64,000 bases of DNA from Echinococcus granulosus (taxonomy: Eukaryota > Platyhelminthes > Cestoda > Cyclophyllidea > Taeniidae), in assembly GCF_000524195.1 (NCBI RefSeq), contig NW_020170422.1:581603-645602 (forward strand), in the 5' to 3' direction. The position numbers were made by a program, and so were the translations under genes. Each line of letters starts with the position of its first letter. Within the stretch, counting starts at the first letter, position 1. This document shows, in pieces, positions 11,501 through 25,639 of this stretch. The notes under the pieces are model-generated. The model was not told where the DNA came from and ran no database searches. It was given only the letters and a program-made list of their open reading frames with translations.

Positions 11501-14500
11501 CGATGATCATGTGCTACGGTTAGCGTGGGTTACGATATTGCAATACTGGTAAATTGATCGGCTGTCTTTCGCTGAAAACTCTATTTTTTATAGGGTACTT
11601 TAATATCAGAGATGATCCAACCTTGTTAGAGATTTGGTTGTAATAAGCTGAGCCAAGTTGTAAACCAGCGGCTGCACCGTGCCTTTTACCCGTTTCGAGC
11701 GTATATTTTGGTTTCTCTTCGTGCCCATCAACTTGATGTATTCGTCAGGCTGCCCATGCATAAATGTTTTTGAGTTGGCTAAGTTATGAACTCCTTATAT
11801 TGTAAATAGTTAAACACATTAACAGATTAGTGTTGTGAATAATGAATTTATCAAACATTGGCTAGTGACAAGAAAATTCAATCTGGCAGGCGATTGTTTA
11901 TCTTAAAGGTGATCCACCCTCTAGCGATCCTTTGATGAGTAGCTGAGCCTAAGCGTGACCTAGATTTAAAGTTTGATTCGACTGAAATCAAGTAACCATT
12001 AAACTATTTCGGAGAACTTCTCGTTTTATCTATGCGGTCGAGTGTGACTATTTGACTAAAGAGTGCTCCACTGCATTCATGGTTCGTTAATCAATCACGG
12101 GTGTGTTAACCTCCGTCTCATCTTGAGATTTTAGCTCTGAAAATTACCCAGCTTCAATGACGCCTTCAAACTAACTGCGAATTGGCAACGAGGTTATTTT
12201 TACGAGTGAAAGAGTTCTGATGATTTCAACCTCATGGATTTCGTGGGAAATTATCGTAACAAATCCCTAAATAGCTTGGTTTTTCTGTCACCCTCTAAAC
12301 CGCTAATTTTTGCTTCGTTGCATGGTTGGGAGGAAGTACATTGGCCTCTCAGCCGTTGGTTGCACGGCGGGTTGATGCGATTACCGTTAAAACAATACTG
12401 AAGCACTTTGAGCCAGTACAATGTATATTTAAGCCAGTTCATTATCATCATAGCCGTCACGGCACAAAAGTAAGCTATCGTGCCTCATCAGATTACCAGG
12501 CTTTTCCAGTGGTTTCTTTTCCTATCTCTCGAGTGTACAGGCAACTTAGTGTTGCAGTCAAACCGTATTGTTGATACTTTGTTAAACGTACTGCCCTCTT
12601 TATGTAGCTAACGACGAAGAGATGTTTGAAGATTCCCCTGAGGAGTATATCCGCCGAGATTTGGAGGGTTCCGACGCCCACACGCGTCGTCGATCGGCCT
12701 GCAACTTGGTCTACGCTCTGTGCGAAGCCTTCGAGGGTCCTGTTATCGACAACTTTGCACGCTACATAAACCACTTGTTGACGGAGTACGCTAACGCCGT
12801 CTCAGCCATAACGACCAACAGTAATAGCAACAGTGTAGCTGGAAACAGAAGCGTGCCTATGACAGGTTGGAGTAGCAAGGACTCTGCCCTCCTCCTTGTC
12901 ACTTCTCTGGCTGCTAAGGGCAAAACGGAAAAAGTGAGCGGATTATTCATGTAAGGAGAAGGTGTGATTTTTCTGTATAATGCATTTATTATCGTTGTTT
13001 TGAAGTTTGGTGTCACTTCCTCCTCGAGACTGGTGGACATCCCAAATTTCTTTGAGACCCACGTCCTTCCAGAGCTGCAAAATCCCAATGGTATGTGACA
13101 GCCTACAGCCTCTTTTTCCCCTTTGAAATGCCGTTCTTGTATTTTGATTATGTGATTATTTATCTCGAGCTCACCACTTTATGAATTACCATTGGCTTTC
13201 CCGTTTTGTGCGAAAACAATATATAACACTCGAGTCATCTGTGCGGATGTAATTAGGTTTGTTGTCATCATAGAGAGGGGCTAGGCGTCTTAGCCTGGGT
13301 AATACAAGCAGTACGCCCTGACACATGCGTGATAACCCAATTTACAAAAACTGAAAGATTCGCGTAGTCAGATGTCATTTTTACGCGGCCCATTTTTTTT
13401 GGGCGTCGTCCTAGGTACTTTCCTGAATCTTCCTTTCCTTCAGCCCATTCATGATATTTGAATGCATCTTAGCCACTCGTAAATCAGGCGTGGTCATGCG
13501 ACACTCTCCATCGCAGCAGCTGTACGTCTCGTTCCATTTTTGCGAATCGAAAGTCAGAGGCCCATTTACACAGTTCTTGAGTCACAGTTAAGATTGTGCA
13601 TTTAAAAACGAAATCATTTTATGGAGCAAAGTGTAGCTTTATGGATCTACTTTCGCGTTTCACTTCCCCTTGCTACATTGTTGCAAGCTTCACCATTCCT
13701 CAGCAGTTCACCTGGCTTAATTTCAGCGTCCTGGAAACCGATGGAGGTATTATTTCTCTCGTTCATAATCTAGTAGTTCTGCATGGCAGTATTGCACAGT
13801 TCTAGTCATCATGTTAAATGCTCGTTTATTTAAGACTGATTCTCATTGGCAATTAATGAGCTAATTAATATCCAATCTAGTGTGATATTCCGCGTTTTTT
13901 TTCCTTCCAGTCGATCAACTGCCAGTGATAAAAGCGGACTGTCTGCGTTATGCCATCACCTTCCGCGGCATCTTGCCCTCCGCGGCAATCCTGAATCTCT
14001 TCAATCTTGTGCCCAACTTCCTCACCGCGTCCTCCGTTGTTGTTCACAGCTATGCTGCCGTTCTTCTCGAAAAATTCCTGCTCATGACCATCCCAGATCG
14101 TCCCATTCTCACGCCTTTGTGAGTCCTTCCGCATTACTCTGCCTACATTACCTTTAAAGTAGCACATGGCAAACTTGTATACAGTGCCACTTCTTTTAAC
14201 GGTTATAAGTAGCGCGCCGTTCATCTTGTAGGATCAACAAATCCGATGTAATTAACCCCGAGGTTCTCATTCAACGCTGTCTCGAAGCGCTTTCTAGACC
14301 TGCGTCGTGTGAGAGCGTCTATCTCATGCGAGGTAGGTTGCCTCCTCCAATCGTTCGATTGTAAGATTGTGATTAGCGATGCTCATTTTAACCTCGTCCT
14401 TCCAGCCCTCCTTCGAATCTGCAGTTGCCTGGAGGACCGATGTTTACCCTCCATGAACTCGCTTGTTACCGCTCTTGTCACACGACTGGGTCAGATGATC

Positions 14501-17500
14501 AAGGTGTGTTGTTTGTGCGATTTCATCTTTTCTGTTGCCAAGTGTGCTTATTCAGTCAATAAATAAGATTACTTAAGTTTTCATGAATGCTATAGTTAAA
14601 ATACTCTTGAGTATTCCTGAAACTACTTTGAAGCTTGTTCTTGATTTCCAAGTGGTAGAATGTAAAGCGGTTCGTTTCGTCATTGAAAAATGGTATTCGC
14701 ATCTCGATTCAACGGATTTAAGTGTTTTCTACTAATGTATTCAAGAAGTGTAAGGCAGTGCATCCTTGATTTACCTAGGTGATTGTAGAAGTCTCTGCAA
14801 CACAGTGAAAACACTTCACCAATTCATGTGCATCGCTTGAAAAGTCTGCTAAGTAAATTTCAGTGGTTTAGCTCTCTTTGTGCTCGCGGCAAGAACATAT
14901 TCTTTCTAAAATTTCTTTAAAAACTTTTCCTAAATTATCTCGGCACGTAGCCGAAACGTTTTCTTATGTAATCTAGCCTTTATTTTTCTCTGAAAGTGGG
15001 ATTTTGTTGTGAAGCGTTGTTAGCCTACGCATGTCTATACATTGAATGTCTTCATTTCAAAAGCAACACTCGTATTACCTTAGTATCCCCATGTGGGTGT
15101 TAAAAGGCGTCGAGTCTCCTACCACTTTAGATCATACCTATCTTTCATCCTCTCTTTTTACTGCTTTGTTCTGGCCTTAGAATCCTTCCAAGCCGCAGTT
15201 CAATCACTTCCTCTTCGAGTCGCTCTGTCTTTGTGTACGGCTGACGTGTGCTGCAGATCCCTCTTCTATTGCGCACTTTGAATCGGCCCTCTTCATGATT
15301 TTCCAGGAGATTCTCCAACAAGATATCACAGGTGAGTCACCCCTTTTTTTCTGGATTTGGTCAGTGGTCAATGCATTTTGTATTATGTTCATATTTACTC
15401 GGGAGCTTGAGCAATGTTGTTTATTCTGGTTGGAATTGATCGGACAAGCGTTGTCCATCAGAAGTTGCCTTCTGCTCCATTTTTTTTCATTGCCCGATTG
15501 ATAACTCGACGATCTGAAGTTGCTGTACTGTCAAACTTTAGCTGGAGGGCAAACAGATACTGTTGGTCTTTCTATTTTGGACCTGTCTCACTGTGTGGGG
15601 TTATCTTTTTAAGGATATGTCGCTTGTCAATGCTTGTTTAGCTCATGCGGTGGGGTTTTACTTGTGGTTCTGCATGCGTCAAAACATGCTATAGTTTAAC
15701 GTGAATGCATGCATTTATGATGCAGTTGTTTTCTATTTACTGTCATTCAATTCTCAACCTTTTGTTTTGGCGTCTATCCTTCGCATTGGTAGGCCATTTT
15801 AGTCGCAATTCCTCCTGAGGGGACTTTTCAAACACTCGGCAGACATCTTACGTTTTATCTGGCCGTACCCTCAAAACGCCTTGTCTATATTCTCAAATGC
15901 TTTTGCTGGTGCATTGATTCCTTATTTACGTGGATTTGTGTTGAAGAACGGCATTAATTTTCTTCAGTTCGCCTTTTACTTAAATTTGAAATATGCATTC
16001 CTAATGAATTAGTTATGTGCCTTTATGGCGTGAATTTCAAGAATAATATGACGCGCCGCAATTCATGGGTTTTTAAACCTGGCTCCTGAGGAAGTGTACT
16101 GGTTCACAATCCATGACATAATTCAACTTTTTACCCTTATCTGTCTCATAGAAAATTACTGCCTGTAGACGAATCAAAACTACGTGTCTTTTTCAGTATT
16201 CTCTTGCTGTTTGTGAATTATTTATCGTTTCGTAGCTTTGGTTTCGGTTACTTCATTATCTATGAATTTTTTTAGCTATCTAACTCATAAATCAGTCATC
16301 TACCTTTTGAGTTCTGACCAGTGCGATTTTACATTCACCTTATCCGATTCATGACGCCATTTGCAAAGTTTTTTGGGAACCCTGTATCCATTTCGACAAG
16401 TTTAGCCGATATTAAATATATGGCACCCTTGCTGTTCTCTGTACGTATTTTTAGCACATAACTGTTGTGTCAGCAATCTTTTGTTTGCATAGGCGAAATC
16501 ATGCGATTTCATTATGCAAAGGCTTCATTTTATATGATCCTAAGCTTTCATAGCCGGGCCGGCGGGTAGTGCTGTTAAATCAAAGCTTAAATTTAATACG
16601 GCTAATGAAATTTGTACATCTAATATTTCCCGTCCTGTTCTCTTTCCCCATAGAACTGTTCCCTTACGTCTTCCAACTGCTCGCAGTGATGCTGGAGCAA
16701 TATCCTCTGGGTTCCAATGTGCGTGAGTTGTGCTCACAGAAGAGGAAGATGGCAGGCTTGGAGGCAGAGCCACAACCGACATCTTTACCTACTCCGAATG
16801 TGGCCTATCAGGCCCTTCTGCCGCGTCTCCTAGTCCCTCCCCTCTGGGAAACACAGGGTGCTGTCATGTCACTTGCACGTCTCATGCAGGCCTACCTTCT
16901 GCACAATATGGAAGCTGTTCTGGCAACTAATAAGGTGAGTTTAATTTCGAAGTCCCAAAACATAGTAATCTATCCCCTTGTAGATGGATGCTATACTTGG
17001 TGTGTATCAGCGACTCCTGACCTCCAAAACCAACGACGTTTATGCCTTCACAATCATCTCCGCCTTTCTGCTTGCCTTTCCGCGAACCTTTCTGGAGCCC
17101 TTCCTCCCGCAAATCTTCATTTGCATTTTCCAACGTCTTCAAACCGCTAAGACGGAAAAGTTCATGCGATGTGATTTCACATTGCCTTCTTTTGTGCATT
17201 TCTTTTCCTGTTCATTGATTGAGCTAGCCACAGGCTTCCACGATTTGTGATTGGCTGCTATTTACGCGATTGGACAGATATTCTCATTTAAGCTTGTGAT
17301 ACTGAAGTTAGCTCTGAAACTTTTTGTGCAGTAAAAATTAACTATTTTGATGCAAATTTTCGAACAATGGCATTGCTTTATATTCACTTTAAGGGTTCAA
17401 AAGAATATCACAGTCTGACTCGATTAACTTTTTCATTAAAATATTTGCCTTTTTATGTGATAATGTTTTGGAGCTTAACTGTGCCAACCGTGCTAAGACT

Positions 17501-20500
17501 TTCATCCAAAGTACACCGTGTCACGTTTCATCTGTCTCTGTGATGCTGTTTCACCAGCGCCGTGTGGAATTTGTTTGCTATCGCGTTATCAACTTAAGGC
17601 CTCTATAGATTGATATTAAATATTGCTAGATCTAGACTGGATTTTAACGTTTCCAACAAGTTTCGTCAATGAGGCCCTCTTAACACCCTATTTGGGTTTT
17701 GTGGCTTTCGACTTCTTAATGATATATTTTATATCTAATCACCTACTAAAAGGAAGGATTGAAGTCGTGCTGAAAGTAATTTTTTGGCCCTTTTTATTGA
17801 TCTATGTTAGTTGCTTAGGTATATACATGGCATTGATCTTCCGATTTCGCTTGTGGAATCTACGCCTTCCCGCAGTAAGCTTCCAGCGGGGTATTACATG
17901 GGGCACCCAGATGCAATCAATCTTTGCTTTCGCTTATTTCAAAGGACAACTTTTCATTGTACTCATAATTTACAAATAATGCCATTCGTAGGTTCTTTGC
18001 TTTTCAGGCCCCTTTGCCGACCGATGGGCGTAAAACGTTTAGTGCTGTAAAGGCGGCAAAACCTCGTGGTTCAATTAGTTGTCATAAAAACTGCTTTTTG
18101 TTACGATGATGTTAAATCATTTCAACTGCGGGCGTTTAGCAAATTTTTATCCAAGCCATCTCAATCATTCATCACACTTAGTCGAATTCTGTATGCATTG
18201 ACAGGTTTGACCGCTTTCCTGGCGTACTTTGTCCTCATATTTGGTGCCAATGATCTGGTAAGAATTATGGACCAGGTGCAGAATAGGATATTCTCCAAAG
18301 TCCTCGCGAAGGTCATCCTTCCTCACGCCGAATTGGCCATCTCTTTACCCGTGGGGCTGATCAATCCCACGTTTGTCCTCACTGGTGCGTTCTGTGAACA
18401 AAAAGTTGCCTTTAAATGCTTAAAATTTATGAATTTCGCCTTTTAATAATGAAGGTTTCCCACATTTCCTCTCTTGGTAGTAGAATGGGAACCCTTACAG
18501 CATAGCTTTTGCTAAAAGGTATTTTAAACGACTCGGGTTTAATTCCTAAATTCAGTAGATGTGCTAGACTTGGGGTCTTTCTATGAGGTCTTGCGGCAAG
18601 CTAACGGGGGAGTGGGCTTTTACTAAAAAAAGTGAGCATCTAGTGATAGAATAGACATGAGCAAAGCTCCATCGTGGCAGTATGATCTCAGGTATCTCAA
18701 AAGGCAACTGCAGTATTCTATGACAAATTTCACTCTGATTCAGTCGTTTTTCCTTTTTCTTTACCTGCGAGGAGTGACATATTACAGCCACATTCCGTCG
18801 TTTTTCCATATTCCCCTTTATTAGTAGCTTACTTTTAGGAATACGATTGGCGGCCAACCTTGCTATGGCTCCTGCTATACGTCTGCATTCTTTGGCTATT
18901 TTATTGGCATTTTTGTCTCTTATATAGAAATTAAGGCCGGTGCTTCTGCCGACAATTGTCGTGATCTTGATAGCCCTCTGTTATGAATTTGCAGCTTTAG
19001 TCATCACCGGTGAATTATTTTTTTGTGATATTTTTACCCAAATCAAAGGAGAAGCGATTACATTCACCCCCATTTAATATGATACTTTTTATTCCACCGC
19101 CTGCCTCTATCGAATAACCATCCCAGTCGCTGACTTTCAAGCTCTATCAGGCCTTCACTGTAATGATGAATTTCTCCTCAGGAAAAAGTGTAGCTTAGCT
19201 TGAAACCACCTCATCTTCCACCTTCACTTCAGCTCACAGCAATGCGGGGGATGCGCATGCCAATTTGGCAACAAAGGGTGCGGATAGCGGCTACGCCAGC
19301 CTCTCCTCTTCCAGCTTCTCCCATCTGGCCCGCGAGGAGTGGCGCGTGGTGAGTGTGGGTCTCACCACTTTGTGCACTCAGGCAGAGGCGATCTGCAATC
19401 CCACTGATGCCATCGCCTCCGCACCCTCCACATCCTACCACGCGGACGCCTGGATACCACTTGTTCAAGCTATTCTTGCTGGGCTGGCCGCGGGACCGGC
19501 GAGGTGCGGACAACTTGCGGCTGACGCCGCTGTTGCTGCTGCCACCTCTGCGGCTACTAACACCTCCACTCCGGTCTTTTCAGACGAACGATTCACTGAT
19601 GTTGCTGGAGATTCGGGTAAGTCTTCCGAATATTTAGGTTCGATTGTTATCAAATATTTTACTTTTGTGTTTTGCGCTTTTTTGGTGAGTCCTTGTTTGA
19701 TCTACCTGCTTTCTGACAGGTGGAGTACAGACATTCTGCTATGCTACGAAGCTCACTGTGGTCTTTTTTAAGTCTTTATCTTATTGTTTAAACCTACTGA
19801 AATGTTATTAGTACTGACACATTTGCCAAGTATGACCCACGAATTGTATTTTTTTTTTACTTATGTGGGCATCGGTTTTGAGAGTTCCCCAATCATTAAT
19901 TTTCGTCCCTCGAGTCATCAACTTTTCCGGCCAATGGGTTTCGTTTAACGAATCTGAAAATATCTGGTTTTGTCGTGCTTTGGCGAGTTTCGCTGTATCG
20001 TTATACGTTACAGGCGATCCCTGTAAAACGGTTGAATGAGCGTCAAGGGCGGAACTGCCTTGAAGCTTACCCACAGCATTGCTGAACTAAATTAAGTTGA
20101 TATCGTAACTTTTAATGACTTACAATTTATCTTTATAATCACTGAAAGTGCCCCTGTATTCTCATGCTCAGTATTCCCTGAGGCGCAATCATAAGATTGT
20201 GGTTGTTGAAGGCATGCTCGCTTGCCATCCTGATCCCTCCCTTTTTCGATCTGGGGCAGGCTTCCGTGCTAACTTTACTATTTATTTCCTTTTCACAATT
20301 TCCAGCCTCCTTTACATTGGTATTTGCCACGCCGAAGATGCCCAATCTTTGCCCCGGTGTCGTGGATCCGCGGGTTCACTTTGCGAAGAGTCTAGAGACC
20401 CTATCTCGACGTTATCCCAGCAAGGTGATTGATCTGCCTTCCTCCCCACTACCCCTCCTACTTATTGCTTTTATGAGTAGCAATTTCGTTTCATTGTAGA

Positions 20501-20589
20501 TTTCTGCCCAATTGCGAACCAAGTTGACTGACGGCGCCAAGAGCGTTTTGGAGGCGTACTTCACTCAATCAATGGTACGACTGGAGTGA
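8522..20589 (+). CDS. CSE1L: exportin-2 (CSE1/CAS), importin-alpha re-export receptor
   Basis: A karyopherin-beta HEAT-repeat protein that carries importin-alpha back to the cytoplasm with RanGTP. Eighteen exons: 8522-8746, 8809-9062, 9289-9379, 9510-9623, 10102-10404, 10491-10620, 12608-12933, 13006-13090, 13911-14118, 14232-14332, 14406-14503, 15181-15331, 16654-16934, 16984-17170, 18205-18384, 19233-19616, 20306-20424 and 20500-20589; 1108 residues. Diagnostic blocks: GREDFPARWPSLLPDI, LRTAHSLFKR-like YTAHSLFKR, DLPEFFEDSMGQW, EEYIRRDLEGSDAHTRRRSA, SSVVVHSYAA, NPSKPQFNHFLFESLCL. It is longer than the human protein (971) because of low-complexity inserts near residues 446-460, 720-743 and 930-1035. 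Intron 4 has a GC donor. At the exon 11/12 join it is about four residues shorter than human, so a microexon may be missed. The start was chosen by homology (MELAHCNELAQTL). No repeat copy was noticed in its introns. Confidence 0.95.
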
Positions 20590-21830
20590 TCAGCTCACAA
20601 CTCCCTTCTCCCCTGCGAGCCTCCTTCTTCCGTCTTCCCTGCATTTTGGTCCTCAACAATGTGTATGTATGCTTGCATTTTACACAATTTTGATCCGAAA
20701 TTTTTGCCCCATCTTTACCTTTCGCTCCACCTTCCTCACCTCTGGGCTGTTTGAAACTCCCGAACTTTTTCTCTTTCCTTCACTTGCCTTTTCATTCCAC
20801 TTTCCAGATTCTACATCTGCCTAATATTTTTTCTGTGTTTATATTCGGAGATTAAGTAAAAGTGGCTGATGGACAAGCTTCTCATTTTCGCGGCCTCATT
20901 TATTAGGGGATTCCAAGGGGAGCGTACAGTTTTTAAATGAATTTGATGTCAGGTAATCATCTTGCTGGGTTATGCTGATAAACAGCTAAAAACGGGTTTA
21001 GTAATCCTCCTGCATCTGGGTAGCAACAATCTTTCCCCTTATTGTTTGGGGCCCGGCCAATCTGCTTCCGGTACAACTTGGTGCGGTTACTATTAGACTG
21101 ATAGCAAAAAAATGTCACGTGTGGCGCCGGTAGCGCTGTCAAGTTGTAAAAAGAACTGGTATTCTGCGTTGTTTCAATGTAAGGATGTGTTCGAATGTGA
21201 GGGCTTTACGCTGTTCTAACCAACTTGGTCAGTTGTTTGCTACGAACGCCAATTCAGCTGTACTAAACAGAATGAAATTTTAGGCGCCGGAAAATTGACT
21301 TTACCAGTTAAATGTGAAGTTGTGCTTATTTTCATCCTAGTATCAATTCATGTCCTCTGATTTGATGTGCGAGTTCAATCTTGAAATGCTGACATCTTGT
21401 TGACCTGATTTTCTTTCAGATGTGCTAGCTCTTTTATCATCACTTACAGAAATTGTACACAATTTTTAACGAAGATACTCCTAAAATCTAAAAACCTTCG
21501 TGAATATCTTGTTAAAGTTTTTAAGCTTACAGTAGAGATGAAATGGTAGAATGTGAATTATTTTTTGGACGTTTGAGGGTCTGAGGTTAGTTCAGGTAGA
21601 AGGATGTCAATGATCGTGTTCGTACACTTGATCACTGATTGACAGAAATTCGTAGCGTGTCAAATCTTTGCTGGAGGCGGCATACACCGAACCACAAGGG
21701 GAGAAAGTTTATCGACGTGAGTGGAGACCGAGAGGCTATGGCTTTGCCTTCTCGCTGTGCTACCAAGACGTAAGTAACATCCGCTAAGACTGGAAAACTT
21801 GAGTGGTAAAATTTACTTTAAAATGACTTA

Positions 21831-22827
21831 TGCAGTGCCTTCAGACTTCCTTAAAGACGAAGGAAGACATGACACTTGTGCGGTAGGACTTGGGGCCACT
21901 GGCGTGGTTCAGAGGCCAGTCTACCCAGCGAAAGTACAATGGCGGTGCCTCCGAGTGGCCTGTTACCAAAACCGAGAGTTAAATAACCAAAGTATTACGT
22001 ATTTCCTCCTCTTTCCTCCTCTCGGGCCTGCCATCACGACGTAATCGGCGATGTCTAGAAATATCCACAAGTCAATCATGGCAGTCATCCAATTCCCTTG
22101 CAACCGAGAAGATGCCTGACCACAAGGTCACCGATCCGTCCTAACAATTTCACCGGATCTGCAGTTTCCCCCTTCATGAGAACTGGATTTGGAGATTGAG
22201 GGAACGTGCTGGTCGTGGCATGTGTTCATTGCTAGTCGTAGGAACACAGGCCTAAAAGCAGAGTTGTGTAACAAAGGCCAGGGTTTAACATGGTTCCTTT
22301 GGAGCAGGGTTTTGTGCCTGCTCCTCTTTGCCACTTTTTTCTCACTTCATTGCTGCCTGGTCATATCTATATAGGTTCTATCCAGCTGGTAGAGGGGTGT
22401 GGAGGTATTGTGTGCTCATATAGGTGGTATCTTTATACAGGTACTGTAGACATCTTTTAACACACTTCTCCAGATGGTTAACGGCTAGTGTCGTTTCATT
22501 TGTTAATGACATTTGTGCAGAACACGGAACTTGGGTAGGTGCCGACGTCATTAGCAAACCTTCAGTTAGGAATCGTTACAGATTCTCCCATCCGCAGCAT
22601 GTGCGCTTCCACACCGCTAAGGCTTATCACCCATCAGTAGAAATCGGGAAAGTTGTCCTCTAAGATAGGATTTGCTTCCCAATGCAGCATCCCGAAACTT
22701 CCTTGAAGACGCACAAAGGGTTTGGGAATACTGGCCTGGCCCGGAGGCCAGGCCATACCACGAGGGTACAATAGCAGAACCCCTAATTGACCTCTTACCA
22801 AACTTAAGAGTTAAACAAACAATTACA
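21831..22827 (-). mobile_element. full TRIM-like element, copy 1
   Basis: Terminal repeat (about 21831-22000), non-coding middle (about 22001-22678) and second terminal repeat (about 22679-22827). The plus-strand left edge is TGCAGTGCCTTCAGAC and the right edge AATTACA. Read on the minus strand, a tract of about 20 purines (complement of 22009-22030) lies directly before the 3' terminal repeat, where a polypurine tract should be. The primer-site region carries a short deletion. No reading frame of interest. Confidence 0.75.
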
Positions 22828-23082
22828 TTTGAAGCTACAAAGGAGTGCCGATTTTATTGCAACTTTTTGCCTCTCTCTGTGGCGTGTCTTTTAGTCAAAA
22901 TATCATTTCAACTGAAACTACAAACTTCGTTGTTTTTTTTGATATCAGGGTTCATTTCGTAAACTGCCATTTTTGGATAGTTTTTAAGGCGCTTTTATTA
23001 TTAGAACTGTAGTGAATAGATACTTTGCTTTGTTGAATTTTAGGGGTGCTTTAATTTTAGCCAGTCGTGCTTTCGCTCTACG

Positions 23083-23102
23083 GCATGGTCCTTGGACCAT
23101 GC
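23083..23102. repeat. 9-bp palindrome with 2-bp centre
   Basis: GCATGGTCC-TT-GGACCATGC. The arm GGCATGGTCC is the core motif of the terminal repeat, so this may be two repeat cores in opposite orientation rather than an independent signal. Confidence 0.6.
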
Positions 23103-24879
23103 TACTGTATCTTCACCTCTTCTGTACTTTATCGGCACTTGGGTCTGCCACGACCTTGAAAAACACTCGCGACGCTGCATTGATGGCAGCGGCGAGCGAG
23201 CCCCATCGAAAAGTGCAACTATCCTGAAGTCTATGGCTGAATATCAAACCTTAGCATGTGTAGTTACTTAAAAGAAGGTTAAAAAATGACACCAACCACT
23301 CGAAAAACTCCATTATGGAGCTGTCTACAGCACCTGTATGATGACAATTGCGGAAACGAGTGACATCTTCACGTCGTTACTATCCGAACGGTATCCTGGT
23401 AGATAGATGTCCAGACGGCACAGAAGTGACAGCAAAATGGTAAGGAGGTACAGATGCGATCAGTAGCCTGGTGAAGCTCTGCCTTTTGGCCTCGTCATCC
23501 TGGTTGGGAAACAATCAAAAGCATAAGGCGGCTGTGTGGTACATCGATGCTTTGTTTAACTGTATTGAACTGCGGAGACGCTTCAGTCTTCGCGGGTTGT
23601 ACTTCTGCTCGAATGCATGGCCTTAGGATTATGCCAGTAGCCTCAAAACTATTCTATGATTTGGCCATATGTCTTCTGTCCTACTATCTTGGCTTAATAC
23701 GACGTCGGAGAAAATCGGAGATGCTACAGAATTGCAAACATTGGTAAATTTAAGAGCATACTAAATGTTTAATGATATTAACATTTTACCATGACTTTGG
23801 AGGATGCAAATGCAGTAAGGCAGAATTTCTTTTCACTTCGCCTTTATTCCGCTACCTGGTAGATTCTTTCTCGATTCGACTAGTTGTGTAAAAAAAATAG
23901 ACATAAATGCTATCGGCACGAATCGGGCGAACTCCTTATATAGCAATCACCGTTGCTGATAAAACTGGAAATAAACAGTCTAGGAATACTCTCCTTATGG
24001 TCAAATGCAAAGCTTGCAAATTGTGCCTCAGTATGAAGAATTCACAGTATTAGTGGGGCCGTCAAAGGGAGCGCTTTTGGATCCCTCAGTCCTCAAGTTG
24101 ATCGGGTTTAATCTTGCATCATCGATGAAACGTATCAAGGCTACTTGAACTACATACTTCGAGTTGGTATTAATTTTTGAGGTAACTTCACTAAACCAAA
24201 GATGAGTGAGAATGTGATTTTATTTCTGATTTATTCGCTTTGGGGAATCAACACAGTAAAGGCTACTATTGACAGAACCGAGTAATGCGCTTTGCGAGTC
24301 AAGAATACAACTAGTGAACAGTGCTGTTAAAATTTTAAAATAGAAGACAAGTTCCAACGTCAAAACAATTTCAATATGTACATTATCCTTGATTTGTAGC
24401 TATGACAGAAGGGCTGAAAGCTGTTGTACTATAATCGGATGCATCTGTTTTAAGAAACCCAAATTTTGCTAACGGGATTAGAAATAAGTTAAAAATTTCT
24501 ATAGGGCAGGGCCTCAGATGTCCCCAAAGAAGCCACATGACTCACATTGTCGTTGGCAGCTTTTGCAGTGCTGGACAGCGGAACAGACACAGTGACACCG
24601 ATACGCAGACCGGTTCACATTCTTTTGATTCGCAGTCTGTATTGTTATTGTACTGTTTTCTCAACCGTTTGAAAAACTTAAGCATCAAGAATGGGCCAAA
24701 ATACATCACTGAGATTAGGAGATTTCGATGTGGTATACTGGTACCTTCCTTTATATGGCTCATGTGACAAGTATTGTACAGAACTGGGATACTAGTTACT
24801 ACGTTTCTTTTTACACAGGAGTCGCTTTTTGTTGGAAGCCAGATTTGGTCTTCACCTCTGCCTGATTTTTTTGACCCTC

Positions 24880-24985
24880 ATGTTTGCATTTCATCACTGC
24901 CAAATCTGGAGGCTAGGCAGCCAGATGGAGGTACAATGGTGGAGCCCCTCAATTGCTCATTTTAAAATCGAGAATTAAAAAAAAC
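24880..24985 (-). repeat. partial terminal repeat
   Basis: AAATCTGGAGGCTAGGCAGC, GGAGGTACAATGGTGGAGCC and ATCGAGAATTAAAA follow the order of the second half of the terminal repeat. Confidence 0.6.
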
Positions 24986-25444
24986 CTCCTCAGTTTTGGC
25001 TCACATTTTTATGACTACTTGCATCACAAGAATTTGTATTGGCGACTTCGAATTATTTTCGCCTATTCTTTACTACTATGATGATACGCTTTCAGCCATA
25101 AAGACCAGACACCTACCCTTTGTGACCTTTGAAGCGCTGTAAACAGCCAAGCCACCTAGTTGGAAACCTTCCCCAAAGCGTCAATGACAGTAAAGATGTT
25201 TTTCACAACTATTAAAGACCATTCAACATATCTTGTTATGCTATCACTCTAGTTACCCTTTCACTGTTTAACCACAGAATTACAACCGGAAGAGTGGGAA
25301 ACAAAACGGTCCACATAGTAGTATCGGTGAGTAAAGCCCAAAAATACTCAGTCATATAATCTTACCACGGTAAAATAAAAGGAGTATAAATTTTCTGGAT
25401 GGATGGACAATCTAGTTTTCCACAATTGCTAATTTTTCAGAGCC

Positions 25445-25639
25445 TGTAATACCTTAACTGTTTGCTTAACTTTCGGTTGGGTTACGGGCCACTGGGGAGC
25501 TGCGCCATTGAACCTCCACCAAGCGACTTGGCCTCCGGGCCGTACCAGTAGCTCCATGACCTACTGTAAGTCTGAGATTCATATTCTGCCCTAGTATTAT
25601 GTCTTCTTTTGTCTTCAAGGAAGTCATGGAGGTTCTATG
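25445..25639 (+). repeat. solo terminal repeat
   Basis: Starts with an intact TGTAATAC edge at 25445. Then come GTTTGCTTAACTTTCGGTT, GGCCTCCGGGCCGTACCAGT, ATATTCTGCCCTAGTATTAT and CTTCTTTTGTCTTCAAGGAA. The 3' edge is degenerate (GGTTCTATG). This copy helps define the TG end of the family. Confidence 0.8.
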
